A stretch of 64,000 nucleotides of DNA from G020351775 sp039588335 (GTDB lineage: Bacteria > Gemmatimonadota > Gemmatimonadetes > Gemmatimonadales > GWC2-71-9): NCBI GenBank assembly GCA_039588335.1, contig JBDGZZ010000003.1:1-64000 (forward strand), read 5' to 3'. Below, one piece after another: positions 17,936-26,645 of this stretch. Under the pieces are notes generated by a model, which saw nothing but the letters and a program-made list of their open reading frames with translations, did no database searches and had not been told where the DNA came from. The translations under genes and the position numbers were made by a program. Within the stretch, counting starts at the first letter, position 1, and the number at the start of each line of letters is the position of its first letter.

Positions 17936-20900
17936 GACGCCACCGCCTCCTGGCCCAAACGTACTCCGACGATGGTTGATACTCCGGGTTCCTGCATCGT
18001 CACTCCGTAGACGGAATCCGCAACCTGCATTGTGCGCGGATTGTGAGTGATCACGATGAACTGCGTATCCAGCTTGAATTCGTCCAGTAGACGCACAAAT
18101 CGAGTCACATTCGCGTCGTCTAGTGGTGCATCCACCTCGTCCAGCAAGCAAAACGGTGCTGGCTTGGTCAGGTAGATGGAGAACAATAGTGACAGTGCCA
18201 CGAGCGCCCGCTCACCCGAAGACAGCAAGTGGATGCGTTGCGTACGCTTGCCACGCGGTGCTGCGAAGATCTCGATCACACTTTCCAACGGGTCGCCCTC
18301 GTCCATCAGCCGTACGTCGCATTCACCGCCCTCGAACAGAGTCTGGAAGACGTTGCCGAAGTTCTCGCGGATCTGCTCGAAGGTCTCCACGAACATCTTG
18401 CGTGCGGTCTCGTCGATTTCTCGCAGTGCCTGTAGCAGGCCTTTCCGAGCTTCCACGAGATCGTCGCGCTGCTCTTGGAGGAACTGAAGGCGCTTGACCT
18501 CCTCGGCGTGCTCGTGAACCGCCAGCGGGTTCACCGGCCCGAGTGCCTCGAGGGCTCGGGCGAGTCGTTCCGCCTCTTCCTCCAGGATCGCGGTGTCGCC
18601 ATCGATTTCACCGGCGCTCTCGAGTAACTCGCGCAGCGGTTTGTGCCACTCAACTTCAATCCGTTCCACCAAGGCCTGCCTGTGGCCGGCCGATTGGGTC
18701 AGTTCGAGTTCCGCTTGGTGGGCTTCTTCGTTCAACTGCTCCAGATTGTCACGGGCCCGATTAATAGACTCATCCGCAGCCGCGACCGCGGCATCGGAGG
18801 TGCGAACCGCCTGCTCCGCCTCAACCGCCGCAGTCTCCACTTGTTGGATCGTGACGCGACGTTCGGCTAGAGCATCGTCCCACTTTGCGCGGTTCTCAGT
18901 AGTCTCTCGAGTGTTTTCCTCGATCTCACCCATCTCTCGCTCGAGGGAAGCCATTTCTTCTCTGGCACTTGCCAGAGTCTTGCTTGCTCGAGACTCACTC
19001 TCTCGTGCCGACTGTTCCCGTGCCGATACCTGTGCTTCTTCTACCTGCCAGTGTACACGCCGTTCACGTGCCGCCTCTTGGGCCGACTCCAGGTCAGAGA
19101 GCGTCGTGCGATGACTTTCTAGATCGCGCCCCAGCCGTTCGCGTTCTTGCTCCGATGCGATGAGCTCCTGCTCGAGTTTCTTGAGACGTTCGGAACGTTC
19201 CTCGAGGCGCTGAGTCAACCGGCGAACCGATTGGTCGGCTTCGGATTTTTCCCGCTCAGCACGATGCTGATCTCGCACGGCATCGTCGCTGGCACCCTGC
19301 GCCTCGCGCAGTGATTGGCGGGCTCGGTCGGCCTGGGCATTGGCGCCTTCCAAGCTTCTTTCGGCCGACTGCTGTAGATCCGCAGCTCCCTTGGCCGCCG
19401 CGCTGAGTCTGTTCAGTTCGCCCTCGGCGTTCTTCAGTTGCTCAACCAGGGAATCCAGTTCGGCACGGCGCCTGATGGGACCGCTGGTATCAGCGCTGGG
19501 AAGGTAGATCGATCCATTGGAACGCCGGATCGCCTCGTTGCCTGGTCCGAGCGAACTGGATCCCGCCAACAGAGCGCGCACCCAGTCCTGAGCCGGTGGG
19601 TCGACCGTCAGCTCGAGCGGGCGCTCCGTCGTAATTGCGGTCGGACCGGGCGATACGGGCAGCAGCACCAGGGGGCCCGGTTGCGCCTCGCCATGCCACT
19701 CTCGTACCGATGCAACTGTCGCATGATCCAGCACCAGCACGGCGTGTAGCCAGTCGGCCAGCAGGTGCTCCATTCTGCGTGCGTCCGACTCGGAGGTGGA
19801 CACGTAGTCGCTCAGCGGACCGAGAATCGCACCGTCACCAAACCGGTCCCGGTTGAGGAGCAACTCTCGAGCGGCCGGGGCGAGTCCCTCACGGGCTCTC
19901 TGAAGCTCTTCGAGCGCTCCCTTGCGGGCTCCCAGCTGAGCAATTGTCTCTTCGGCCGATCGCAGCTCGATCCGGAGTGCCGCATCGTGTTCACGAGCCG
20001 CTGCCAGGCTGTGTCGTGCTCGTTCTAATTCGCTGACCGCGGCGCGCTCCTGCCGCTGACGCCCGTCCAGCTCAGCTCGGGCCTGCTCCAACTGCTGGTG
20101 GGCAGCATCCAATGTCCGCGCCGCCACGTCCCGGCGGGCCTCCACCTCGCGCTTCTGCTCGCCCAGTTCTTCCAGCTCGTGCTCGATTGCAGTCCGCTCT
20201 CCTTGCAGAGCGCGGAGGATCTCTGCCTGGCGTTGGCTGGACGCTTCGGTCTCGCGGACGAGTTCCCGGTGCGAGGCGAGACGCTCGCGTACCTCTTCCT
20301 CGCCGGCGGATCTGAGGTCGAGTTCGGTCTGAACAGATTGGCGCGCCGATTCTGCTGCCTCACGCTCCGCAGCCGCGGCGTCGCGTTCCCGATCCGCCTG
20401 CTTCGCGTGCTCGGTTGCCTGCTGGTGCTCGACCAGTGCTCTTTCTTTCCGGCTGGTTGCGTTGGCCAACCGCTCGGAAGCGAGATTGAGATCTCCCTCG
20501 AGCCGCTCTACCTCGACACGAGTCTCACTCAACCTGCGCTCGAGCTCGGTGCGTCTGGCTTCGGCCGTTGCTCGGGCCTGCACCCGTTCATCCCGCTGTC
20601 GTTCCAGTTCGGAGAGGGACTCCCGTGCCTGAGGGATCCGAACCGCGAGATCGGTGCGCTTCGCTTTCAGGCCGGACTCCTCCTGATCCATCCGGACCAA
20701 AGCACGGCGGGTCAGGGTCATCACGATTCCGCAGCGCTCGGCAACGAACTTGTCGTAGCGCTCCGCCTTGCCCCGCTGACGGGCCAGAGAGCGTACCTGT
20801 GTTTGCACCTCGGATATGAGGTCGTCCAGCCTCTGCAGGTCCTCCGAGGTCCGCTCGAGCCTGCGTTCCGTGCTGATCTTGCGATCCCGGTACAGACCTA

Positions 20901-21399
20901 TGCCTGCCGCCTCCTCGAACAGAGACCGCCTCTCGTCAGGTCGATCCGAGAGCAACCGGTCGATCATCTGAGCTTCGATGACTACTCCCACATCGCTACC
21001 GAGACCGGTACCGTGCAGCAGGTCCTGAACGTCTCTCAGCCGCACCGGGGAGCCGTTCACCAAGTAGTCGCTCTGACCGTTGCGTGACAGCCTACGGGTC
21101 ACCACCACTTCGCCGTAGGCGACAGCCATGCTCTCGTCGCTGTTGTCGAGGTGGAGTGCTACCTCTGCGATATTGATGGGGCGTCGCTTGGCTGAACCTT
21201 GAAAGATCACTTCGTCCATCTTGGCGCCACGCAGGAGGCGCACGCGCTGCTCACCCAATACCCAGCGAACTGCGTCGGATATATTTGACTTGCCGCAACC
21301 GTTCGGGCCGACGATTGCCGTCACGCCGTCCTCGAATGGGAGCTGAATCGTATCTGCAAAGGACTTGAATCCCGACAGCTCGAGCCGGGTGAGTTTCAT
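17932..21399 (-). CDS. smc: Chromosome segregation protein SMC
   Basis: This is an 1155-residue SMC ATPase that condenses and segregates the chromosome as a dimer with ScpA/ScpB. The N-terminal head has Walker A GPNGCGKSN (residues ~31-39). Two long coiled-coil arms flank a hinge at ~500-650. The C-terminal head has the ABC signature and Walker B FCLLDEVDAPLDD. The signature reads LLSSGERALVAL, with Ser where LSGGE is usual. ScpA/B are not in the window. It is followed directly by the protease gene through a TTGA overlap. Confidence 0.96.
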   Translation of the reverse strand: MKLTRLELSGFKSFADTIQLPFEDGVTAIVGPNGCGKSNISDAVRWVLGEQRVRLLRGAKMDEVIFQGSAKRRPINIAEVALHLDNSDESMAVAYGEVVVTRRLSRNGQSDYLVNGSPVRLRDVQDLLHGTGLGSDVGVVIEAQMIDRLLSDRPDERRSLFEEAAGIGLYRDRKISTERRLERTSEDLQRLDDLISEVQTQVRSLARQRGKAERYDKFVAERCGIVMTLTRRALVRMDQEESGLKAKRTDLAVRIPQARESLSELERQRDERVQARATAEARRTELERRLSETRVEVERLEGDLNLASERLANATSRKERALVEHQQATEHAKQADRERDAAAAEREAAESARQSVQTELDLRSAGEEEVRERLASHRELVRETEASSQRQAEILRALQGERTAIEHELEELGEQKREVEARRDVAARTLDAAHQQLEQARAELDGRQRQERAAVSELERARHSLAAAREHDAALRIELRSAEETIAQLGARKGALEELQRAREGLAPAARELLLNRDRFGDGAILGPLSDYVSTSESDARRMEHLLADWLHAVLVLDHATVASVREWHGEAQPGPLVLLPVSPGPTAITTERPLELTVDPPAQDWVRALLAGSSSLGPGNEAIRRSNGSIYLPSADTSGPIRRRAELDSLVEQLKNAEGELNRLSAAAKGAADLQQSAERSLEGANAQADRARQSLREAQGASDDAVRDQHRAEREKSEADQSVRRLTQRLEERSERLKKLEQELIASEQERERLGRDLESHRTTLSDLESAQEAARERRVHWQVEEAQVSAREQSARESESRASKTLASAREEMASLEREMGEIEENTRETTENRAKWDDALAERRVTIQQVETAAVEAEQAVRTSDAAVAAADESINRARDNLEQLNEEAHQAELELTQSAGHRQALVERIEVEWHKPLRELLESAGEIDGDTAILEEEAERLARALEALGPVNPLAVHEHAEEVKRLQFLQEQRDDLVEARKGLLQALREIDETARKMFVETFEQIRENFGNVFQTLFEGGECDVRLMDEGDPLESVIEIFAAPRGKRTQRIHLLSSGERALVALSLLFSIYLTKPAPFCLLDEVDAPLDDANVTRFVRLLDEFKLDTQFIVITHNPRTMQVADSVYGVTMQEPGVSTIVGVRLGQEAVAS

Positions 21400-21504
21400 C
21401 GTCTCATTCCTGTAGTCACACCGATTGCTGTAAAAGGCATCCAGAAAATGTACGCGGGGAAAACCCGATCCCGAAGGCCCGGTTTACGGCAGTGGGAAAT
21501 CGCT

Positions 21505-22941
21505 TCAGGGAACGGATACGTCGGTCTCTCGGGTGAAGATCCAGTATGCTCTACCCAGCCTCCGCCCGGCGGCTTCAGCTTCCTCACGGGTCGTGAATGG
21601 TCCCAACACGACTCGGTACAACAGCTCCTCTGTCGAGTCAGGCTGGAGCACACTTGCGTTCAGGCCAGCTCTGCTGAGCTCATCGGCAAAGGATTGTGCC
21701 CATGACGGGTTGCGCGAGCTGCTGACCTGAACGTACATCACCAAGCCCGTCTGTTCCTCACCCTGGGGGCTATCCGCCGCGAATTCCAGTGCGGGTCGTC
21801 GCGGATCCCATGCCGTCGTCAGCCATGGGTCACCTGGTGGCGCACCCACCTCTGCTACCGCGCTGAATTCACTGCCGTCTATCGCCACCACTCGACCTTG
21901 TTGCCTCACCAGAATGGTCCCATCCGGCGCGATAGCTGGTAGATCAGGTCCCCAAGACCCTTGGATCACGGCCACCACGTCGAAGCTCGCGAGGTCGACT
22001 ATCCAGAACGTCTCGTTCTCCGACAGTGCCAGCATCACGCGGCCCATTGGGTCCATACGCAGGTCAACCACTCTTCCGTCCAACTGCACCTGTTGGTCTA
22101 CTTCGGTCGCGAACCGCCCAAATGAAACCAGCAAGTCATCTCCCAACACGGTATAAATCCGGTGTGCCGAGGGAGAGATCTGCACCCGCCGGGGCCGCGG
22201 AGTCAGCGTTGTGAACCTGGTCCCGGCTGTGTCTGCAGGGTCGAACATGGCTATCCCGCTGTCTGTTGCCACAGCAACGAATCTGCCCCAACGGGAAACA
22301 GCCAGGTCGCCGTCCGGAATCGGCCGTCGTCCTGATGATTGGCCGTTGGCCAACCAGACTAGTTCCCGCCCCATGTCCGTCTGAACCAGCGCCAGGAGGC
22401 GGCCTCGGACGGCTCCCCAAATGGCCAGAGTGGAGTCGGCGAGCGTGTCGGGCCATGTGTTTGTGCGCCGGTGTTCCGCTTGCGCCACCGAACCGTCTGC
22501 CCGTACCAGATAGGTCGTGCCGGTAGGTCCCATGGCGGCGGCCACGACGTTGGAATCGAGTGTACGAGAGCGCCCTGTCACCAGGTCAAGCGCGATCAGA
22601 TTGGCAGCCAATGTGTCTGAACGGCGTGTCAGCGCGTAAATGAGGTCGTCGTCACCTGAGAAACCCACTACTTGCTGGGTGGGCTGGCGTCCAATCTCGA
22701 ATCTCCAAGACACCTCTTCCAGATCCGGCAGCCGGTACAGTCGCGCCACATTGGCCGCTGCGGGGAAGCGGAACGCTACCGAGGCTCCTGTCCCCATCGT
22801 AGGCGGTGCCTCAGCCAGCGCCGCCATCATGGGGTTGGAGGCTGGTTCGGAGCGGCAGCCGAGTACTACGGCCAAGGTGCCGACCAAAATGTAGCGAATA
22901 GTCACGGGCGGAAGATTAGGTACCCGTGCGTCGTTGAGCAA
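21505..22941 (-). CDS. Beta-propeller lipoprotein with C-terminal SPOR domain
   Basis: The N terminus has a lipoprotein signal ending LAVVLGC, so the protein is membrane-anchored. Residues ~60-380 consist of repeated four-strand units with WD40/YVTN-like character (e.g. LIALDLVTGRSRTLDS, TFWIVDLASFDVVAVIQG). The last ~75 residues form a SPOR domain: MYVQVSSSRNPSWAQSFADE through VVLGPFTTREEAEAAGR. SPOR domains bind denuded septal peptidoglycan, so the protein may report on or localise to division sites. The start is TTG 22941 or, equally plausible for a signal peptide, GTG 22905. The combination of propeller and SPOR is uncommon. Confidence 0.75.
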   Translation of the reverse strand: MLNDARVPNLPPVTIRYILVGTLAVVLGCRSEPASNPMMAALAEAPPTMGTGASVAFRFPAAANVARLYRLPDLEEVSWRFEIGRQPTQQVVGFSGDDDLIYALTRRSDTLAANLIALDLVTGRSRTLDSNVVAAAMGPTGTTYLVRADGSVAQAEHRRTNTWPDTLADSTLAIWGAVRGRLLALVQTDMGRELVWLANGQSSGRRPIPDGDLAVSRWGRFVAVATDSGIAMFDPADTAGTRFTTLTPRPRRVQISPSAHRIYTVLGDDLLVSFGRFATEVDQQVQLDGRVVDLRMDPMGRVMLALSENETFWIVDLASFDVVAVIQGSWGPDLPAIAPDGTILVRQQGRVVAIDGSEFSAVAEVGAPPGDPWLTTAWDPRRPALEFAADSPQGEEQTGLVMYVQVSSSRNPSWAQSFADELSRAGLNASVLQPDSTEELLYRVVLGPFTTREEAEAAGRRLGRAYWIFTRETDVSVP

Positions 22942-22972
22942 GGAGTTCTTCTCACGAGTCCGGGGACTCCGT

Positions 22973-25900
22973 CTAGAAGGTCGGTCCGAAACTCAGAATC
23001 CAGTAGAATCCTTGTACCTCTCGGGTCAGCGGTCGGGCGAAGTCTGCCCGGAGGATGAAGAGGCCGAACAAGTTGCTGCGGAGTGAGAAACCCCAGCTTG
23101 CCAGGGGCGCCCGATAGTTGCCCTTGTTGCGTTTCTGGACTTCGTTTCTCTTCCAGACGAGCTCGTTTCCTCGATTCCAAGCGATGCCCACGTCGAGGAA
23201 TACTGCTGTCTCGATCGGTGGCATTGGGATAGGACCCGATCCGAGCCCCAGTATTCGGTAGAGCGGAATCCGCAACTCACCGCTCGCAACGGCAATGCGT
23301 GATCCGATGAGTTGGTCGAACGCCCCGCACTCCGTGACCGACTGTTGTCCGTCGGTCGAGCATTCGCCTCGCCTGTACGAGCCAGACGTGTAGCCCCGGA
23401 GGAGGTCCGTACGCCCCAGGAAGATCGGAAACTGGCCGCTGGATCCTCCGAACCGGCCGAAAAACAAGAGTCGGGAGGCGAAGCTGAACGGCCCGAACAA
23501 CTGGTCGTATCTCCTGTAGTCAACCAGAACCTGGTGGAAATTCCAGTCTCCCATGGCGGGTGCGTATTCGAGTCTGCTGCGCCGGCCGATAAAGGGGCCA
23601 GTCCACAACGAGGCCGTGTTGTCGAAGACAAGTGCGATGGAAGGCTGCAAGTAATAGGCGTTCTCGATCGGTAGATCCCTTCTCTCGGCATCTATCACGA
23701 TCCCGGTCCCGGGCTGTACAAATTGAACGAGATCTACCATGCTCCGAGAGGCGTTTACTCCACGGAGGGTGAATTCCAGTCGCTGAAACCGGTTGAACGG
23801 CCTGATCGTCTCGAGGAACGCTCGGCGCAGCACTAGCCGTTCGTAACGCGTCGCGTAGAACTCGCCGCCGCCGGGTGTGGTTCCAAAGAAGGTGCCGTTG
23901 TAGTAAAAGATGGGTTCCTGTGCCGCTCCGACTGCCCAGTTGATCCTATGCCCCAGGTTGGCGTACGTCGCGAGGAACTGTGCCTCATCGACACGCCCGT
24001 TGATCATGCCCGCCAGAAACAGCCGGCGATTCCCCAACATGTCAGAGAACGAAACGGCACTCCCGCCAAAGAAACCACCGCCGAAGGTGTCTCGCACGTA
24101 TCCGATCGTGGGTTGGATCGCGTAATCGACCGACAGCTTGGGCGAGTATCCGCGGAAAGTGAAATCGGTAGAATCCGGTAGTGAGAGACTCGTGCTGTCG
24201 AGCAGACTCCTCACCGTCAGGAGCGGCGGGATCGCTGTTTTCTCCTCGTCTCCCGGTGCCAGGTCTGATCTCCTAAACCCGCTTTGAGTCCGGTACAGAG
24301 ACCCCGGTTCAAAGACGCTGATGACCTTCTCTGGCTTCCGCTCGCTGCCCTCTGCCAAGGCGCTGGGCCCAGTGCTCGAGTGCAGCCGCAACAACGATAC
24401 GAGATGCTCTCCGTCCAACGAGTCCGCGGAATTCGGCCCGTCACTGAGCGACGTAACGACTACCCGGCCGTCTTTATCTCCGTAAGGTCTACCCTTCAGA
24501 GATCGTGGGTCGTCGATTCCGTATACGTTGAACTCGTCTTTTTCATAGTACGTGAACACCAGGCGATCGGCCTTGGACGCCCACGAAATTGCTGGTGAGA
24601 GAGGTGTTATTCCCGCGGTTCCCGTTGCAACATCCGTCAGTTGATAGACCTTGCTTTCACGCAACTCGAATAGGAACACGTTGTAGGCACCGGTACGGTC
24701 GGAGATGAATGCGACCGACTGTCCGTCTGGTGCCCATTGGGGGTTTGTGTTTTGGCCACTCATTCCTGGGAGCACGTCGATCCTGCCTGAGGCCAAGTCG
24801 TAGGTGGCAAGGTTCAACGGACTCATCTTGAGTCCGGCCAGGTCTGTTTCGGGACCACGGTCAGTGGCGAAGCCCACCGTACGGCCGTCTGGGGACCAAA
24901 CGGGGTGCAGATCCGCGAACTTGTCGTTGGTGAGCCTCCGAAGTTGCGTCCCGTCGGAATTCACCGTGAATAGGTCCGAGATCCCCCCGTCGTATCCGGT
25001 GAAGACGAGTTGGGTGCCGTCCGGGGACCAAGATGGAGTCGTCAATCCGTGCAGTGGGACCTCTATGCGATTCACGACCTTGTTGCGATTGACGTCGAAT
25101 ATCACGAGGTCGTCGCTGCCGCCACGCTTGGCCGCGAACGCCAGAAGACGCCCGTCGTATGACCACGAACCGGCTGAATTGAGAAAGCGTAGACTCTCGA
25201 ACTGGCTGCTGAACGCGCTCTTCACCAAACGCCGCTCAACACGGCCCGTCTCAGCCTTGGCAAGGTAGAGGTCGATCCAGTACCAGTTCCCTTCGGAGAG
25301 ATACGCAATGTACTCGCCGTCCGGTGAGATCGAGGGAGAGATATGCAGGGTGCCGGAGGATCGTTCTTTGGTGAGGATTGGGCGGGCGAAGCTCTCGGCT
25401 GACTGTTCGGAGGCCAGTTGCGCCCGGTACTCACTCTCGATGGCGGCATGCCATTGATCGGAGAACTCCTCGAACGTGACGCCTAGAACTCGCTGGAATG
25501 CCGGCGCCACACCTGATACCGACGCCGAGTGCAGTATCTGTGAGATAGACTCGTCTCCCCAACGCTCGCCCACATAAGACCACAGTGCGTGTCCGTACCG
25601 ATATGGAGTAAACCTGGCGTCACTCGTGAGCTGTTCGATGGTGGGAAGCCGTCCTTGGAGCACGTCATCCCGTAACCACATCGCCGTTTGTGCATTCACC
25701 GGTCCGAGCGAGAGATACTCGGCGAGCCCTTCCATGAACCAAAGCGGTGGATTCACCGCGATCAGCCTCTGAAGGCCGGCTCCAACCGTTCCCGAGGCAA
25801 AGATGTCAAACTGAAACTGGTGGACTATCTCGTGCTGGAGAACGTGTTCGAACTCAGCGTAGGAACCGGTGAACGGAAGAAGAATCCGGTGTCGGTACGG

Positions 25901-26272
25901 TTCGGTTACTCCACCCGTACCCTCCCCGATGTTGGTGACGTTGTTCTGTTGGAACTCGCTGTGAGAAGCATACAGAATGATCGGTTGTCGCTGTCGGTAT
26001 CTGTGGTTCAGGAGGCGGGACAGACGGGCATACGAGCGCTCGGCCATTCTGGCGCCATCGACGGCGGCCTGGCGCTCTCCCTCGTAGTAATAGACGTCGA
26101 AATGTTCGGTTTGAACGACCGAGAACTCGAGATGACGATGCTGGACCTTGTTCTGTCCGAAATACTGTGCGCGCACGGGTGGCCCGATCGCCACTACCGC
26201 TAGCCCGAGGACAATCGCGAGTCGGCGTAGTGCCGCTAGGCTAGGGAAGACCTCCGACAGCAGAGGGTGCAT
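22973..26272 (-). CDS. Gluzincin metalloprotease / WD40-like propeller / outer-membrane barrel protein
   Basis: The protein has 1099 residues in three parts. After a signal peptide, residues ~45-280 are a peptidase-MA-like zinc protease with HEIVH at 147-151 and the third-ligand motif WFMEGLAEY (Glu181). Residues ~300-620 are PD40/TolB-like propeller repeats (SWSPDGTQLVFTGYDGG, VWSPDGRTVGFATDRG, WAPDGQSVAFISD). Residues ~700-1099 have BamA/surface-antigen-like barrel strands ending in an aromatic, YWILSFGPTF. It is probably anchored in the outer membrane. Its start overlaps rsfS by 32 nt. Such fusions recur in this lineage; substrate unknown. Confidence 0.82.
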   Translation of the reverse strand: MHPLLSEVFPSLAALRRLAIVLGLAVVAIGPPVRAQYFGQNKVQHRHLEFSVVQTEHFDVYYYEGERQAAVDGARMAERSYARLSRLLNHRYRQRQPIILYASHSEFQQNNVTNIGEGTGGVTEPYRHRILLPFTGSYAEFEHVLQHEIVHQFQFDIFASGTVGAGLQRLIAVNPPLWFMEGLAEYLSLGPVNAQTAMWLRDDVLQGRLPTIEQLTSDARFTPYRYGHALWSYVGERWGDESISQILHSASVSGVAPAFQRVLGVTFEEFSDQWHAAIESEYRAQLASEQSAESFARPILTKERSSGTLHISPSISPDGEYIAYLSEGNWYWIDLYLAKAETGRVERRLVKSAFSSQFESLRFLNSAGSWSYDGRLLAFAAKRGGSDDLVIFDVNRNKVVNRIEVPLHGLTTPSWSPDGTQLVFTGYDGGISDLFTVNSDGTQLRRLTNDKFADLHPVWSPDGRTVGFATDRGPETDLAGLKMSPLNLATYDLASGRIDVLPGMSGQNTNPQWAPDGQSVAFISDRTGAYNVFLFELRESKVYQLTDVATGTAGITPLSPAISWASKADRLVFTYYEKDEFNVYGIDDPRSLKGRPYGDKDGRVVVTSLSDGPNSADSLDGEHLVSLLRLHSSTGPSALAEGSERKPEKVISVFEPGSLYRTQSGFRRSDLAPGDEEKTAIPPLLTVRSLLDSTSLSLPDSTDFTFRGYSPKLSVDYAIQPTIGYVRDTFGGGFFGGSAVSFSDMLGNRRLFLAGMINGRVDEAQFLATYANLGHRINWAVGAAQEPIFYYNGTFFGTTPGGGEFYATRYERLVLRRAFLETIRPFNRFQRLEFTLRGVNASRSMVDLVQFVQPGTGIVIDAERRDLPIENAYYLQPSIALVFDNTASLWTGPFIGRRSRLEYAPAMGDWNFHQVLVDYRRYDQLFGPFSFASRLLFFGRFGGSSGQFPIFLGRTDLLRGYTSGSYRRGECSTDGQQSVTECGAFDQLIGSRIAVASGELRIPLYRILGLGSGPIPMPPIETAVFLDVGIAWNRGNELVWKRNEVQKRNKGNYRAPLASWGFSLRSNLFGLFILRADFARPLTREVQGFYWILSFGPTF

Positions 26273-26645
26273 CCGACCAGAGCCGCTCCAGTTGGTAGAA
26301 CTCTCGCAGCGTCGGATGGAAAATGTGGACGACGAAATCCACGTAATCCAGCAACGCCCAGCGTCCAGATCTGATGCCTTCGACGTGGTGCGTTCTCCGG
26401 CCCGCTTGCCTCATGGCCTCCTGAACGTGTTCGGCCAGTGCGCGGACATGCACGTCTGATGATCCCGACGCCACTATGAAGTAGTCGGTTGCGTCACTGA
26501 GCTTCCTGAGATCGAGGACAATGATGTCCTTGGCCTTGTGGTCGTCGAGTGCGCTGACTACCGCCTGTAGGTGCTGTGCGTTCTCAGCACCATCGTTCTC
26601 TGAATAGCCGGTCCGCGTGGAATTAGTTCCCGTGGGTTCTCGTCC
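26241..26645 (-). CDS. rsfS: Ribosome silencing factor RsfS (no standard start codon found)
   Basis: RsfS binds L14 on the 50S subunit and blocks subunit joining in starvation. The conserved core is clear: LDDHKAKDIIVLDLRKLS, TDYFIVASGSSDVHVRALAE, RSGRWALLDYVDFVVHIFHP and FYQLERLWSDAP. The family starts about 14 residues before the DD pair, but no ATG, GTG or TTG exists in frame between the preceding TGA (26646-26648) and the core; only two ACG codons are near-cognate. The first GTG (26474) would delete half the protein. The coordinates give the whole open frame. It is in frame with the upstream fatty acid kinase gene. See findings. Confidence 0.85.
   Translation of the reverse strand, partial: GREPTGTNSTRTGYSENDGAENAQHLQAVVSALDDHKAKDIIVLDLRKLSDATDYFIVASGSSDVHVRALAEHVQEAMRQAGRRTHHVEGIRSGRWALLDYVDFVVHIFHPTLREFYQLERLWSDAPSAVGGLP

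Noticed and set aside
17936..18151. N-terminal extension of the subtilase up to 18151
   Set aside because: It lies within the smc coding region, has no signal-peptide character and places the true signal peptide internally.
20098..21087. 329-codon open frame on the plus strand opposite smc
   Set aside because: It is an antisense shadow of a GC-rich coding sequence, with no family resemblance and no ribosome-binding site, while smc is unmistakable.
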